Source of the DNA: Parus major
Taxonomy: Eukaryota > Chordata > Aves > Passeriformes > Paridae
DNA length: 64,000 nt
Assembly: GCF_001522545.3 (NCBI RefSeq)
Contig: NC_031791.1
Span: 2,688,151 to 2,752,150 of the forward strand
Direction of reading: 5' to 3'
The position numbers were made by a program, and so were the translations under genes. Below, in pieces: positions 13,286 to 24,505 of this stretch (positions within the stretch are counted from its first letter, which is position 1; each line of letters starts with the position of its first letter). Below the pieces are notes generated by a model. That model ran no database searches. It saw nothing but the letters and a program-made list of their open reading frames with translations, and was not told the origin of the DNA.

Positions 13286-13662
13286 GAGGGAACTCAGACT
13301 CCCAAAATCAGAGCAGCTGGAGAGTGAGTGCAGCCACTTCCAGCACCCCTGCCCCAGCCTCCTGGAGAACACTGGACAAAGCTAACATCTGAGAGAAAAC
13401 TCAGCATAATTCCTGCCAGCCAAACTCCTTTACCTGTCTCCTCATCACCTTCCACGTTGCTTTTCCTTCATAACATCCCTTGTGTACAGAGTTTTTAATG
13501 TAACGAGAGCACATGAACTCACCCCAACCCTGTTTTAGGCACTGGGAGCTGCCAAAAATCCTTCTGTGTGCTCTTCTTTGGGGGTTTAGGGGTTGCTCTT
13601 GGTGATTGGCAAATTAGGGAAAGCCTGTTGAGTCAAGCAGCTGTGAAATCTGAGTTGGGCAC

Positions 13663-14263
13663 TGTGAAAAACAAGGCTCACATATTTTTTATAGAATTTA
13701 AATGTTTAATAGAAAGACAATTAGGAGATAAAAATAAAGTATACAGATATGACCGGGTGTCTGCATTCAGCCAAGAGAGCACACATTACTAACAAAGGAT
13801 TGTCCCGTAAAAACAGAACCCTACTACATATCCATAAATTCTCACACATATTCAGACATTCTTCTTGGGATCTTTGGTGTTCCTCTGTTTAGTTTTTCCT
13901 TCCCAATCGATCAATCTTTTTGGCCCCACTAGGTTTTATGTCCTCCAATAATAGGTGCCATAAATTTTTTCTTTGGAGGGCTTGGAGGACTGCTTGTCTT
14001 CATCTGGACAAGATAATCGTAGGATGCAGGGGGGTCTCTGACTATCTTTTTTTTTAGTCTCTGGGTTATATAAACAAAAAGTAGTTTGTGCTTTAATATC
14101 ATGTTATAGCCTAATATATATGTATCACACCACTACTTCTAAATTTCATCGATAGCAGAAACAAAGGAAACTGTATTAATACAACAAAATTTTCTAACCT
14201 TATACATATAACATTCATTCTAATATTTGCGAAAAGCCAATAATGTGATATGCATTTATAACA
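13663..14263 (-). mobile_element. Solo LTR, family A (complete, with TSD)
   Basis: A 601-bp LTR lies in antisense. On the plus strand it starts TGTGAAAAACAAGG and ends TTTATAACA, so in sense it runs from TGTTATAAA to TTTTTCACA with canonical TG...CA ends. It is flanked by a perfect 5-bp target-site duplication, GGCAC (13658-13662 and 14264-14268). In sense an ATTAAA polyadenylation-like signal lies shortly before the 3' end. There is no internal region, so this is a solo LTR left by LTR-LTR recombination. Related copies lie at 30140, 31973 and 38731. A 5-bp duplication could fit several ERV classes, so the class is left open. Confidence 0.85.
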
Positions 14264-15382
14264 GGCACCGACATCTCGATGGGTGTTTAACCAAGCTCTG
14301 GCTCCTACATGGAGCTGAAAGGCTTCTCAGTGGAACTAATGGTGCTTGTTAGGCCTGACACAGCCACTTTTATAATGCTGAACAAATAGCAGTGAGATTT
14401 TAATTTTCTCCCCCAATTATGATTATGATACTGGAAAACTTGGTCCAGGTTTGTTTATCCAGAAGGAGCTCAAGTATGGCGAGGACATGAGCAGCAATCA
14501 GAGCAGCAGCAGCAGGTTCAGCTGGGAAAGCTTCAGTCTGTCCCTCGGGGTTTGGAGGGGTTTGGGGAGCCGATTTCTTGGCAACAGGATTGTTTTTATT
14601 CCTGTTTCTTCAGGGTTTTTCTCAATGTCTTGCTTTACTGTGAATTCCAAGTTGGAAGCTCAGACTGATTGATGGATGGGAGCCGCTGCAGATGGAACAA
14701 TCGCTGGAGAGTTTAGAGCAGTTTTTCTTTCTTTGCAGCTACCCAAGGACTGGAAGAGAATCTGTTGCTTGAAAGGAGGAGTGTTTTGTGTTTTATCTGT
14801 CTCAACAACCTCCCATCGAGCTCCTCTTTTGTGATTTTAAGCTGCAGCGAGCTGGGAAACTTTACAGCAGTTCCATGCAAATCCATCCTCCACTCTACTC
14901 CCAGGGCTTATGGAAATAGCAGAGGAATTGTCACACATCCCAGAGCGGCAGAGCTGGCAGCAGCAGTGATGTTCTGAGGGAGAAATGTGAACTGGGAATT
15001 CAGGAAGCCCTTGAAGAAGTTGGGATAGGCCCTTGGTGCCGCTTTTCTTTTAGATTCCCCACACAGAACTTCCCACCTTTCCTGCAGGTTTAATTTGAAA
15101 ATCGGGAACGTGTGGAAGGAGCCGGGGGAAGCGAGCTGGGAGGGGACTGTGGGAAGGGCTGACCCCAGAGCTGGCAGCAGCTGGGTAATGTCCTCTGAAC
15201 AGGGACAAGGGAAACCTGGGGGATCAAACCCGGGCTCCATTCAGGGGAAGGAGGAGGGCTGAGGAGTTTCAGACCTCGGTGGTTTTCCTCTGTTGCACGA
15301 GGCAGTGGTGCTGCTCCCAGGGCAGAGGGTGATCCTGGCATTCAGCCTGCTGGCTCCTTGCTCCAGCTTCCTTCACTTCCCC
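14264..15382. other. Unique noncoding spacer between two solo LTRs
   Basis: About 1.1 kb with no retroviral gag, pol or env frame. The LTRs on either side belong to different families and so are not the two ends of one provirus. Confidence 0.6.
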
Positions 15383-15791
15383 TGTCAGGAAAATTAATCC
15401 ACAAACACCACAGGTTTATGTCCAAAAAGGAGACAGAGGAGTCCTTTTTATTCAAATAAAGGGAGAGGCCATGGGGCATTCCCCTGGGATCTCTCAAATT
15501 TTTGGAGGGCGCAGCCTCCTTTTTATCCTAATTCCCACCCGCTTGTTTCCTTCTCTCTTTCCCCATAGGATGAGGTACTTGAGAGGTACAGGCTTTCCGG
15601 AACACCTGATACCTGAGACACCCCCAATGCATAACCCCCTTCTTAATTCTTAACTCTTACGGAATTTGTGATGCTTCCTCAGTCCCTCTTTCATCCTTCA
15701 ATGGAATCCATCCCATTGTTTCTATTATCTCTCAGTGATAGTTTTGCCTTATCAGCAGACCCACAGCTTGTTTGTAAAGACAAATCCGTCA
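15383..15791 (-). mobile_element. Solo LTR, family B
   Basis: On the plus strand it begins TGTCAGGAAAATTAATCC and ends near CCGTCA, so in sense it runs from TGACGG to CCTGACA. In sense the end carries a CTTTATTTGAATAAAAAGG segment with an AATAAA signal. The complement of the second copy at 32503-32732 matches much of its length, including the stretch around AAATTTGAGAGATCCCAGG. The flanks TTCCCC and TTCCTC could be a 6-bp target-site duplication with one mismatch. No internal retroviral sequence adjoins it. Confidence 0.75.
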
Positions 15792-16403
15792 TTCCTCTCA
15801 CCCCCATGCTCCTCGTGTGGCAGGGGAGAGTGCCCTGAGGAGGAAAACATGAGGTAAAAAGCACATAAAAAATTCAAGGATCATTTTATTGATCACCAGA
15901 ATAAACCCCCATATGTTTACATGGTTATTAGAAGCGAACAGTTGCAGCAGATCCAAGCCATGAGGGAGAGGTGGGGATGTGGTGTTTCCATGGTGCACAT
16001 GGAATTGAAGACCCTCTCCAGAGCAGGGCTGGAGTGCAGAGGAAGACAAGGCAGTTGTGCCACGTCTTGTAGAGATTTGCAGCTCCACACCTTGGGTGTC
16101 TTGCAGTGTGTGAGCAGCACCTGGCTTGGTGTCTGTGCCCCCTGTGCCCTCCTCTAAAAACCCTGAGCTCTGAAGAGAGTGAGATTTGGAGCAGATGTAC
16201 ACCCACCCAATCCACTCTCTCACTCCCCCCCACAGCTGTGCAGGGGAGAGAAAATTTAATGAACAGTTCATGGGTTGAGATGAGGACCAGGAGAGATCAC
16301 TCATCATGGGCAAAACAGGCTCTAATTAGAGATAGGAAGTCAACTTATTGCTAACAAAATCAGAGCAGGATAATGAGACATAAAATAAACCCTTAAAAAC
16401 ACC
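15792..16403. other. Unique noncoding sequence
   Basis: No repeat family is recognised. A 171-codon minus-strand open frame (15798-16313) has no recognisable domain and overlaps other frames, so it is treated as chance. Confidence 0.5.
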
Positions 16404-16537
16404 TGTGGATCTCCACAAGCTGTGGGTGGATCTCTGCATTCCCATGGATCTCCAGGGACTGCAGGTGGATCTCTGCATTCCCATGGGTTTCCAGGGGCTG
16501 TGGGGGGATCTCTGCATTCCCATGGGTTTCCAGGGAC
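16404..16537. repeat. 39-bp minisatellite, about 3.4 copies
   Basis: GTGGATCTCTGCATTCCCAT recurs at about 16425, 16464 and 16503, exactly 39 bp apart, preceded by a diverged partial unit. Because 39 is a multiple of three, frames through the array stay open and give a 13-residue peptide repeat. That is a by-product of the period, not evidence of a gene. Confidence 0.93.
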
Positions 16538-17878
16538 ACAGCTGCCTCACCATGGTCTTCACCCCAGCCTGCAGAGGAATCCCAGCTCTGGTGCCTGGAG
16601 GAGCTCCTGTCCCTCCTCCTCCACTGCCCTTGGTGTCTGCACAATTGTTCCTATTCCATGTTCTCACCCCACTCTTCTCTGGCTGCAATTTCAACTGTGC
16701 AACGACTTTTTGTTTTGATTTCTTCTTAAATCTGTTATCCCAGAGGTGTTCCCACCATTTCTAGCTGGCCCAGGCTTGGCCAGCAGCATGTCCATCTTTG
16801 GAGCCAGCAGGGATTGCCTCTGCTGGACATGGAGGAAGCTTCTGGCAACCTCTCACAGAAGATGCTCCTGCTACCAAAAACCAGGACATGCAAACCCAAT
16901 GCATTTGCCCTTCGGATCTCTGTAAATTACAGAGGTTTCAGTGTTGCTGGACCTGTTTGGGCTCTAGCATGGACCTGCTGCAGGCGGGCAGTGTCACATG
17001 CAGTGGTGTCACTTCAGTGCCTCAAGCCTAACAAGCATTTGGGGTCCTGGAGCCCTCAGTGCCATCAGACCTGTGCTTGCCCTGCCAGCTCCAAGACAGT
17101 GGGGTTGTTGTTTGTTTTGGGTTTTTTTCCTGGGCCTTTAAATCCCGTTCTTATCCCCTCCGTTTTGCTTTCTTCCCTTTGTAGAAGGAATGTAAGGCTG
17201 AGGCAGACAAGGAAACACCTTGTTCAAAGTGTCACTGCTGCTTGTGCTGAGCTGCTGTGCCAAAGGCAAATCCAGGGTGAAGAGCTGCCTGGAATAGTTC
17301 CCTGTCTAATGGAAAGTAGAGGGATGTGTAGCCTGGGCTCCTGAGGGGAAGGAGGAGATTGCAAGGTGAGCAGAGCACCGTGAAGGTGCTTCTGAGCCTC
17401 TCTCACAATATTTGGATGTTTTCTGTGCAGCTGCCAAAAACAAATGTTTGCCTCCCCTGAATGGGAGCTGCCTTGTTCCTGGTGGAGAGAATGTCCACCC
17501 TGAACCGTGTGGGGTGTGGGAGGTCAGAGCATCCCAACACTCACCCTGGAGTGGGCAGGTGGCTGAAGGTTACCACTAAATCCACAGGAGTTCCTTTGCC
17601 TCGGCGTGGCAATCGATGTTGTGCAAGGAGCCAGATCCCTGCTTGTAAATCAGCTCAGCCTGTAATATCTGTCAAGTGTTTGGGGACACCTGGCTATCCA
17701 TGCTGGATAAATGTCAGCTGTTATTACAGTTTCTTGCTCGGGTTATTGATTTCTCCCCTGCTGCTCTCCCTGGGACGGAGCCATTTAAGGGCTTTTGGTG
17801 GATCAGCTCTTCCTCCTTCAGCTCATCTTGCAAACTTTGAACCCTGAAGGGCAGGGCTGTTACCAGGTCTCATAATTC
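16538..17878. other. Unique noncoding sequence
   Basis: No gene or repeat family is recognised. A 176-codon plus-strand frame (16814-17344) lacks any known domain or convincing splice context. Confidence 0.5.
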
Positions 17879-18023
17879 CCACCCCTGGAAGTGTCCAAGG
17901 CCGGTGGGATGGGGCTTGGAATAACCTGGGGATAATGGAAGGTGTCCCTGCCTGTGGCAGGGGGTGGAACAGGATGGGATTTAAGTCCCCTGCCAACTCA
18001 ACCCATTCCACAATGATTCTGTG
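17879..18023 (+). mobile_element. CR1 LINE 3' end fragment
   Basis: A sense CR1 tail: CCCTGGAAGTGTCCAAGG, GGGCTTGGAATAACCTGGGG, CCTGCCTGTGGCAGGGGG, then AACCCATTCCACAATGATTC. It is severely 5'-truncated (about 145 bp). Confidence 0.9.
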
Positions 18024-21000
18024 TTAAACAATTCCTGCTTTCCAGAGACCAGGAGGTCAAAGCACTGCCCAGCCCCTGAGTGCATCCTGCCAGGGGCACA
18101 GAATCTCGCCTGTGACCCTCACAGCGCTGCTCTGTGTTCTGCTTCTCCTCCAGTGCACTCATCCACACCCACTTACCCTTTATCCCAGAGATTCTCTCCT
18201 GTTTGAATGGAAATATGTTCAGCTCTGTTATTTCAGCCTGAAGGACGAAGTTATCATTCTGTCTCCCAGCAAATGCATTGCCCTCACCTTTCAAAGCTCA
18301 GCCATGAAATGCAAACCTTTGACAGGATCTGATCCCCATGAGTCCCTGCAGTGTTTTAGCCTCGCTGTAAAAGCTGCCTCAGTTAAAGGGGAAAAATATA
18401 TTTACTATTCTCTCCTTCCAACTCCAGAAAGTCTTCCCTGCCCCCCCCGCCCTTTTCCCTCCTGCCATCATAACAAGAAACTTTCCTTGCTACTGTAGAA
18501 AATGTTCAGCTTTTAAGGGCAGAAGGGCCCAGCTGTGATTATTTAGTCAGGATTTATTGAAAACACCGATGTGTGAGTCTTGGTTTTCCTAAATCAGCTG
18601 CACCAAAGGCAGAAAGACCCTGGGTGTGCTGCGTGGAGATGGATGTGCTTCATTAGCAGGGCAGCTGTTGGAGAGACCCTGGTTCTTCTACTGCCTTTGC
18701 CAACATTCCCACATTACAGGAGTGCCTTCCAAGTGCCACCAGCCCACAAAGAGCTCCCTCTGTTCTCCTGCCCTACTATCAAAGTATTTTTTCCCTAGTC
18801 CATGTGAAGCATTTGTTGGAGTTAGCTGTGGGCAGCTCTGGCTGGTACTGGAGTGGCACTCTCCACAGTAAGAACTCAGCTGCTGTAAATTGACTGTGAG
18901 GTTGTGGCAGGGGATGTTGTTGATTTATAGACTGAAGGTCTGGTGTGCTCATCTTATTAATTAGCATCAGATCCTTGCCTGGGAGCCTCCTTGCATCAAC
19001 ATGTTGCTGTGCCAGGTGCTTTGGAAAGGCAGCATAAGAGACTCCAGGTCCCCGAGAAGATGCAGTCTGGTGCAATTAGAGCGGAGAGCTGCCTGTGTCA
19101 CATCTGCTTGCAGCTACAGCCCTGAGAACTTACCTGAATTACACCCAGATAAATCCTGGAACCAGCACCTCCAAACACTGATCTGGCTGTGCTCAAGCTG
19201 CCTGATTTAAAGCCTCAAATTTAAAATTTAGCTCCAGCTGCGGGGGTGTCCTGGAGTGCCAGGTCAGGACCAGAATCAGAAATAGTTCTGTGACTATTCA
19301 ACGTTCAGTGCTGGGCTCAGGGTTAATTTATTTACCAATGCCTTGATGAAGGGGCAGGAGCCTTCTCAGCGAGTTCTCTGGTGGCACGAAATTGGGAGAA
19401 CCCAAGGGTGCTGGAGGGATGGGCACAGAGGAGCTGTCTGGAATTCAGCAAGGGGAGAAGCAGAGGGAGGAAAAACCCCAGGAACCTGGACAGGCAGAAC
19501 AGGACCTGCGTGGTCCCTCCAACCCTGGTGTGGTTTTTTCTGTTAAGGAATTGGTTTTGGGGCAGGACAAAGAGGGGACAGAGTCAGAGACTGGAGCAGA
19601 AATGATCCCTCCCAGCTCTCAGGTAGCAGCATCGCACCTGCTGCATCTGTACCCGAGCTGAGCTCCTGGCACAGCACCTCCAGGGCAGGAAGGACACGAG
19701 GGTCTGGCAGGGAACTCCATCCAAAGCTGGGCAGGACAGGCAAGGGGAGTCGTGTTCACCTCAACGTGACTGAGACACACTTTATGGGTTTCTTTGCCTT
19801 TTCTGATTGCACTGGGAGCAGGGGGCAATAAATCGGTGGATTTTTATATCTTGTGCAAAAGCTGACATTGCTAAAATATCCCATTATCACAAGCTGCCAT
19901 AAATGAGCTCTTCCAAGAGCCACAGCTGGACTCTGAGGGTGGAAGCAAAGCGATTACCAGAAGCCATGAGCTGCTCCTGGAAGAGCAGTGGGAAAGTCAA
20001 TAACTTATTAGCACCAGTTTCTGGATTATCTGGTTTCCTGAAGTGTCTCCGACCCCCACTGTTCGACTAAACGGGGTTTTTGTTATGCAAAGCCACGGAT
20101 TGTCAGCCCCCGTTCCCTCCCTGCAAAGAGCCGCTGTTTAACAGAGTGAGAACAGGGCTGAGAAATGCCAAAGGCAGAGAAGTCACAGCTCGGGGTTGTT
20201 TAACATTCGCCTCTGTTTGCCCTCTCGGTGAGAAATGGTTGAAGAAAGTGAAGCATCGCCAAAAAAAAAGACCCAAGGCAGTTAGAGCTGATCCGTCTGT
20301 GTTCAGAGCATGAGGAGAAAGGTTCTAATGAGGAGGGATGAGGAATTTGTCATCCTTTTGTGGGGAGAAGTCTCTGCAGTTCTTCACCTTGGAGCGGTAC
20401 CAGGTGGGCAAGGAAGAAAAACTATTTGACCACTGAGACTTGAGGGACAAGAGAGTGTCCCAACCTTCCCAGAATCTTCCAAACACTTTGTGTAGATGCT
20501 TTGGCCACTCCCGAAAACTCTTGGAAGCTGTACAGTGGTTGTAGACAAGGGAAGAGGAGCTTGGTGCTTGGAATGAGTTTCACAAGAGGAATTCTTCGTT
20601 TCCCTCCGTCCTCCTTCACGTGCACTAAATGAATTTACTTATTTGATAGACCATAATCTCTCTGTCACCACTAAAGCAGGATGTACACAGCTTTATAGAG
20701 ATGTATTTCCTGCACCATTAAACCACTCTCTCTGTGACAGAGCCTGTGAATAAGTTCCAAGGGGTAACCTCAAATGTTTTAGGGCACGGCTTTCTAATAA
20801 ATATATATGGATATTTGCCCTTGGAAACTCTTTGGAATGCAGCAGATTAGAAAGGAGGGCAGTAGGTTGGGGAGGAAAAGCCTGTTAACAAATTGGTTTG
20901 AACGTTCAGCACCTCTGCTGCTGTTTCTCTGCTCTGAGTACACATGGCAGGGTAATTTATGTTCCGGAATTACAATCCATATGAATTAGCCTGGCACAAA

Positions 21001-21375
21001 TTGATCATTTCCTAATAATAATGACAAGATGCTTCAAGGAATGATGATGAGAACAGCACTTTCTTATATGTTCTGCTTTACTGCTGAGTAATTATCTAAT
21101 TATTTCCTAGTAGGGATATAAAAGGGGTTTCATTTCCCCCCCACCCCCCACCCTATAAAGCAACAAGTGCTTTTTGGAGGCTGTGATGTGAAACAAGGCC
21201 CAGAAATAACAATAATGTGTCCATTTCTGTGCTGACACCCCAGGGAGAGTGCAATTCCCAAGTCAGGCTTTAATGGGATGTCCAAGCAGGGAAATCCATG
21301 CTGTGGTTTGGGGTAAATTCCTTCTCTTCCACTTCAGGAGTGAGAAATTTTGTGTTTATTGCAAGATGTGATCAC
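18024..21375. other. Unique noncoding sequence with AT-rich candidate element
   Basis: About 3.3 kb with no recognisable repeat or exon. At about 20930-21125 an AT-rich unique block holds several TAAT/ATTA homeodomain-like cores and a GAATTAGC stretch, and looks like a possible enhancer-type conserved element. A short C-run and A-run near 21140 and 20260 are simple low complexity. Confidence 0.5.
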
Positions 21376-21515
21376 AGGTTTGGGTTAGAGGGCACCTTAG
21401 GGATCATCTCCTTCCACCCCTGCCATCCTCTTGTGGGCTCCCTTCAGGCACTGGAAGGCCAAAATTAGGACACCCCAGAACTTCTGTTTCCCATTCTGAA
21501 CAATCCCAGTTCCCT
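21376..21515 (-). mobile_element. Old CR1 LINE fragment
   Basis: The plus strand reads GGGCACCTTAGGGATCATC and then jumps to CTCCCTTCAGGCACTGGAAGG and CAATCCCAGTTCCCTCAGCC, all complement-of-CR1 landmarks. The central part normally found between them (GGGCAGGGACACC to TCCTAATATC) is missing, so this is an old, internally deleted copy. Confidence 0.75.
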
Positions 21516-24050
21516 CAGCCTTTTGATTTGCAACAAAAATTCCATTTCTGAGCTGTGCTTTGTACAGCACCAGGCCCAGTGGTTCAGGGAAAGGTTTGGC
21601 TTCCAGGTGGCTCTGCAATATTAATTGTTGAGTTGCTAATTAGTGGGGGAAAGCAGGTTTTTCTCTCTGTTCTCCCTCCCTGGCGCACCTGTTGAGCTCC
21701 AGGTGCTCCGTGAGCAGAGCTGCCTCTCCCTCTCCCACCCCTGGGGCGGACCTTGCATAATTCCCTTTGACTGCCTGGTGTTACCATAGTAATAAATCAC
21801 GATTAAGAAACCTTCTTTGAGTCGTGTTTAATCCTGTGGAGTCCTGGCTGGGCTGATGATCAGAGGGCTCTGCTGAGCACACCAGTGCTTGGATCTTTCT
21901 TTGCCCAGGAGGTGCCAAAATCCAGGCAGGAGCCGCGGAGGAGCCGGCGCTCTGTGCTGCTCCGGCCCTGCCGTTCCCACTGTTTGCTTTGCTGCCTTTT
22001 GGGGGTCTGAGCAGCATTTTTGGAGTCCTTCAGAGGTGCTTGGTGGGAGGGACCACGGATTTTCCATCTGCAAATTCCCCTTGTCCCAGGGGTGGGACTC
22101 TCTCCAGTGCCTGTGGAAACAGAAGCTGTGTGTGGTTATACTGGTCCTTAAACACTTCCCAGTATTGGAGCTGGCTAAATTGGAATGTGATTTTTCCCAA
22201 AACCTGTGGGTTTGTTTTGTTGGTTTTTTTCTTGTTTAGTGGCTGTTACAAAAACATTTTCATCAGTTTTTTTACCCCATTCCTCCCTCTTTGCAGCAGT
22301 CATTTGACCACAGGCTGGATGTCTCCTGTGCTGCTGCCAATTTATTGCCTCCCCAAAGTGCCATAAACCCCCTCCAAACCCTGCCCGGGGTGGAGGACAC
22401 GACCCCCATGTGCATGAGGGGAAGCAGGAGAGCAGGCCCCAGAGGTTTTCCATCACTTGTTTAACCTGCTGGCCCTTGAGCAGCACTGGAGTGAGAAATG
22501 GCTTTTCCTGGGGCTGTGCCCTTGTGGATAATTACCTGGAGGTTGCTGCCGAGTGCAGGAAGGGAGGAAGGAGAGGCTCCTGCGTGTCAGAAGCTGCTGA
22601 GGTGGCCCTTGTCACCGTGCTGGGGGACACAGCACTGAAATCATGTTCCAATAACCTGTTGACACCATTACTAAAACATCCTAAATAAGCAGAACAAGTC
22701 TGTCTCGCTCTGTCCGGCTCAGCCAGGCAAAACTCCTCTTTGTTCTCAGTGTTTGTGGTTTCTCTGCAGAGGTTCTTGCTGTCCTTGGCTCGGAGTCTCC
22801 TGTTTTCACAGCCCTCAGTGCACTGCCAGTCACACTGTCCATGCTGAGAAGCCAAAAAAAAAAAATAAAGGGAAAACTTAGTGCTGGAGGCACAGCAGGA
22901 TTTTTTTAAAGGTGAACAGATGGTGTAGGGCAGAACTGGGAAGTTCAGGATGAGGATTTGGGGTGTGAGGTGATGATGATGATGTGATTTTAAGGGATGG
23001 GAGTTTATTCAGGCAGTAATTAATCCCCATTTAGCCCCCTCACCACTGCTCTTGCTCAGGACTGGCTTAGGGAATCCCAGATTTTGTAGCAGTTTTGCAG
23101 GGTTTGTTCCATCCCAAGTACTGGTGAGGCAAATCCTGTTGGGAGAGGCACTGATGGACCAACACATTTCATTTCCCTTGATTCTATGAAAGAAAAAAAA
23201 TCCCTGCTGGAAGGCCCTGGGCAACTTTGTGTGATTGAAACATAAAATCCATCACAATAAAAAGCAGCCAATGTATCCAGGAATGTGCATTAACTGAAGC
23301 AAGCACTCTGAAGCCTTCCAGTGACACCAAATTAATAATACTAAACCCCAGTGCTGGTGATGAGCTGCCTTCATTGTGAGCCTGAGTACATTTCCACATT
23401 TACAACCTCGCCATGAATTGTGCTGCTCTTGCCTGTGTGGGCTCCTAATTGAGATTTGAACTGCTAGATAACTATTAGCATGCAAATCAGAAATAGTGGG
23501 AATAATAATAATAATAATAATACAAATGTTCTTAACCTACTCAACTGCTGGAACAATACTGCAGACAGAGAAGGATGATCCTGCAAGTGAGGTGGCTTCT
23601 GGACATGAAGATTAGAGAACAAAAATACACTTGGCCTGCCTGGGTGCTTGTTACTTTATTATATGTTATTATATATATATAATGTATTTTTTAAGCTACG
23701 TGAGCTGCTCTTGTTGCTGTACCCCACTGATAATCTGTGCAAATGCCACAGCACAAGTGTGGAAGAAAATAATTTTGAATTCTCAGACTGATTAACCCTC
23801 CCTGTGCCACCAGAAATTCAGTTTTAGTGGCACTGCTGCTACCTTGGGATTCTCTGCACCATTTTTTATTTCTGTGATATTATTTACTGTTGTAATTGGA
23901 AAATAAAAGGTCAGTCCAGCTAATAATTTGTTTCCTGATGTATCAAAGCTTCTAACACAGCCAGGATGAATTATATTTGTCCAACAGTCATGAATTATTG
24001 GTGAAACATTTCAGTCTGACTTGCTCGCCTGAGTATCAGGGTCAGGCCTT
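21516..24050. other. Unique noncoding sequence with small simple repeats
   Basis: No exon is recognised. Minor simple tracts are a (GAT)n run near 22970, an (AAT)7 run at 23501-23522, and a short TA run near 23665. A small CpG cluster occurs near 21930-21950 but is far too short for a CpG island. Confidence 0.5.
23501..23522. repeat. (AAT)n microsatellite
   Basis: About seven perfect AAT units. Confidence 0.95.
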
Positions 24051-24230
24051 TTGTTTCCTTCTGTTTCCTTTTATTTGCTTCTGTTTCCTTCTGTATCTTT
24101 CTGTTTGCTTCTATTTCTTTCTATTTCCTTTTGTTTTCTTCTATTTCCTTTTGTTCTCTTCTATTTCCTTTTGTTTTCTTCTGTTTCCTTCTGTATCTTT
24201 ATATTTTTGTCTATTTCCTTATATTTCCTT
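24051..24230. repeat. 10-bp minisatellite, about 18 copies
   Basis: Eighteen successive 10-mers of the form YTRTTTCCTT lie in strict 10-bp register without an indel. Variation is mostly T/C, with G/A at fixed positions. The plus strand is strongly pyrimidine-rich. Open frames through it give Phe/Leu/Ser/Cys-rich peptides that mimic membrane segments but are artefacts. Confidence 0.95.
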
Positions 24231-24350
24231 GTTGCCCCTCTCTATTTCCTCCACTGGCTGGAGACAACTGGGTCTTTCCAAACGTCCCTTTCAATTCCTG
24301 ATTCCCCCAAACCTCCCTGCTCCTCATGCCCAGCAGGGAAATGGGAAGGG

Positions 24351-24505
24351 GCTGCCCAGGGAGGTTTGGGGTTCTCATTCCTGGAGGTGTCCAGGGAAGG
24401 GCTGGAGGTGGCACTGGGTGCTCTGGGCTGGTGACAAGGTGAGGATTGATCACAGGTTGGATTTGATGACTTTGGAGAGCTTTCCCAGCCTCGCTGATTC
24501 TGTGG
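24351..24505 (+). mobile_element. CR1 LINE 3' end fragment
   Basis: A sense CR1 of the subfamily whose tail reads GATCACAGGTTGGATTTGATG, then CTTTGGAGAGCTTTCCCAG, then GATTCTGTGG. It begins GGCTGCCCAGGGAGG and CTGGAGGTGTCCAGGGAAGG. It lies 120 bp downstream of the 10-bp minisatellite. Confidence 0.9.

Noticed and set aside
13663..15791. Two LTRs 1.1 kb apart read as one short provirus
   Set aside because: The LTRs belong to different families, and no primer-binding site or gag/pol remnant lies between them.
16405..16764. Frame with a 13-residue peptide repeat
   Set aside because: The 39-bp minisatellite keeps frames open. There is no domain and no splice support.
16814..17344. 176-codon plus-strand frame
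   Set aside because: No known motif; unique noncoding-like sequence.
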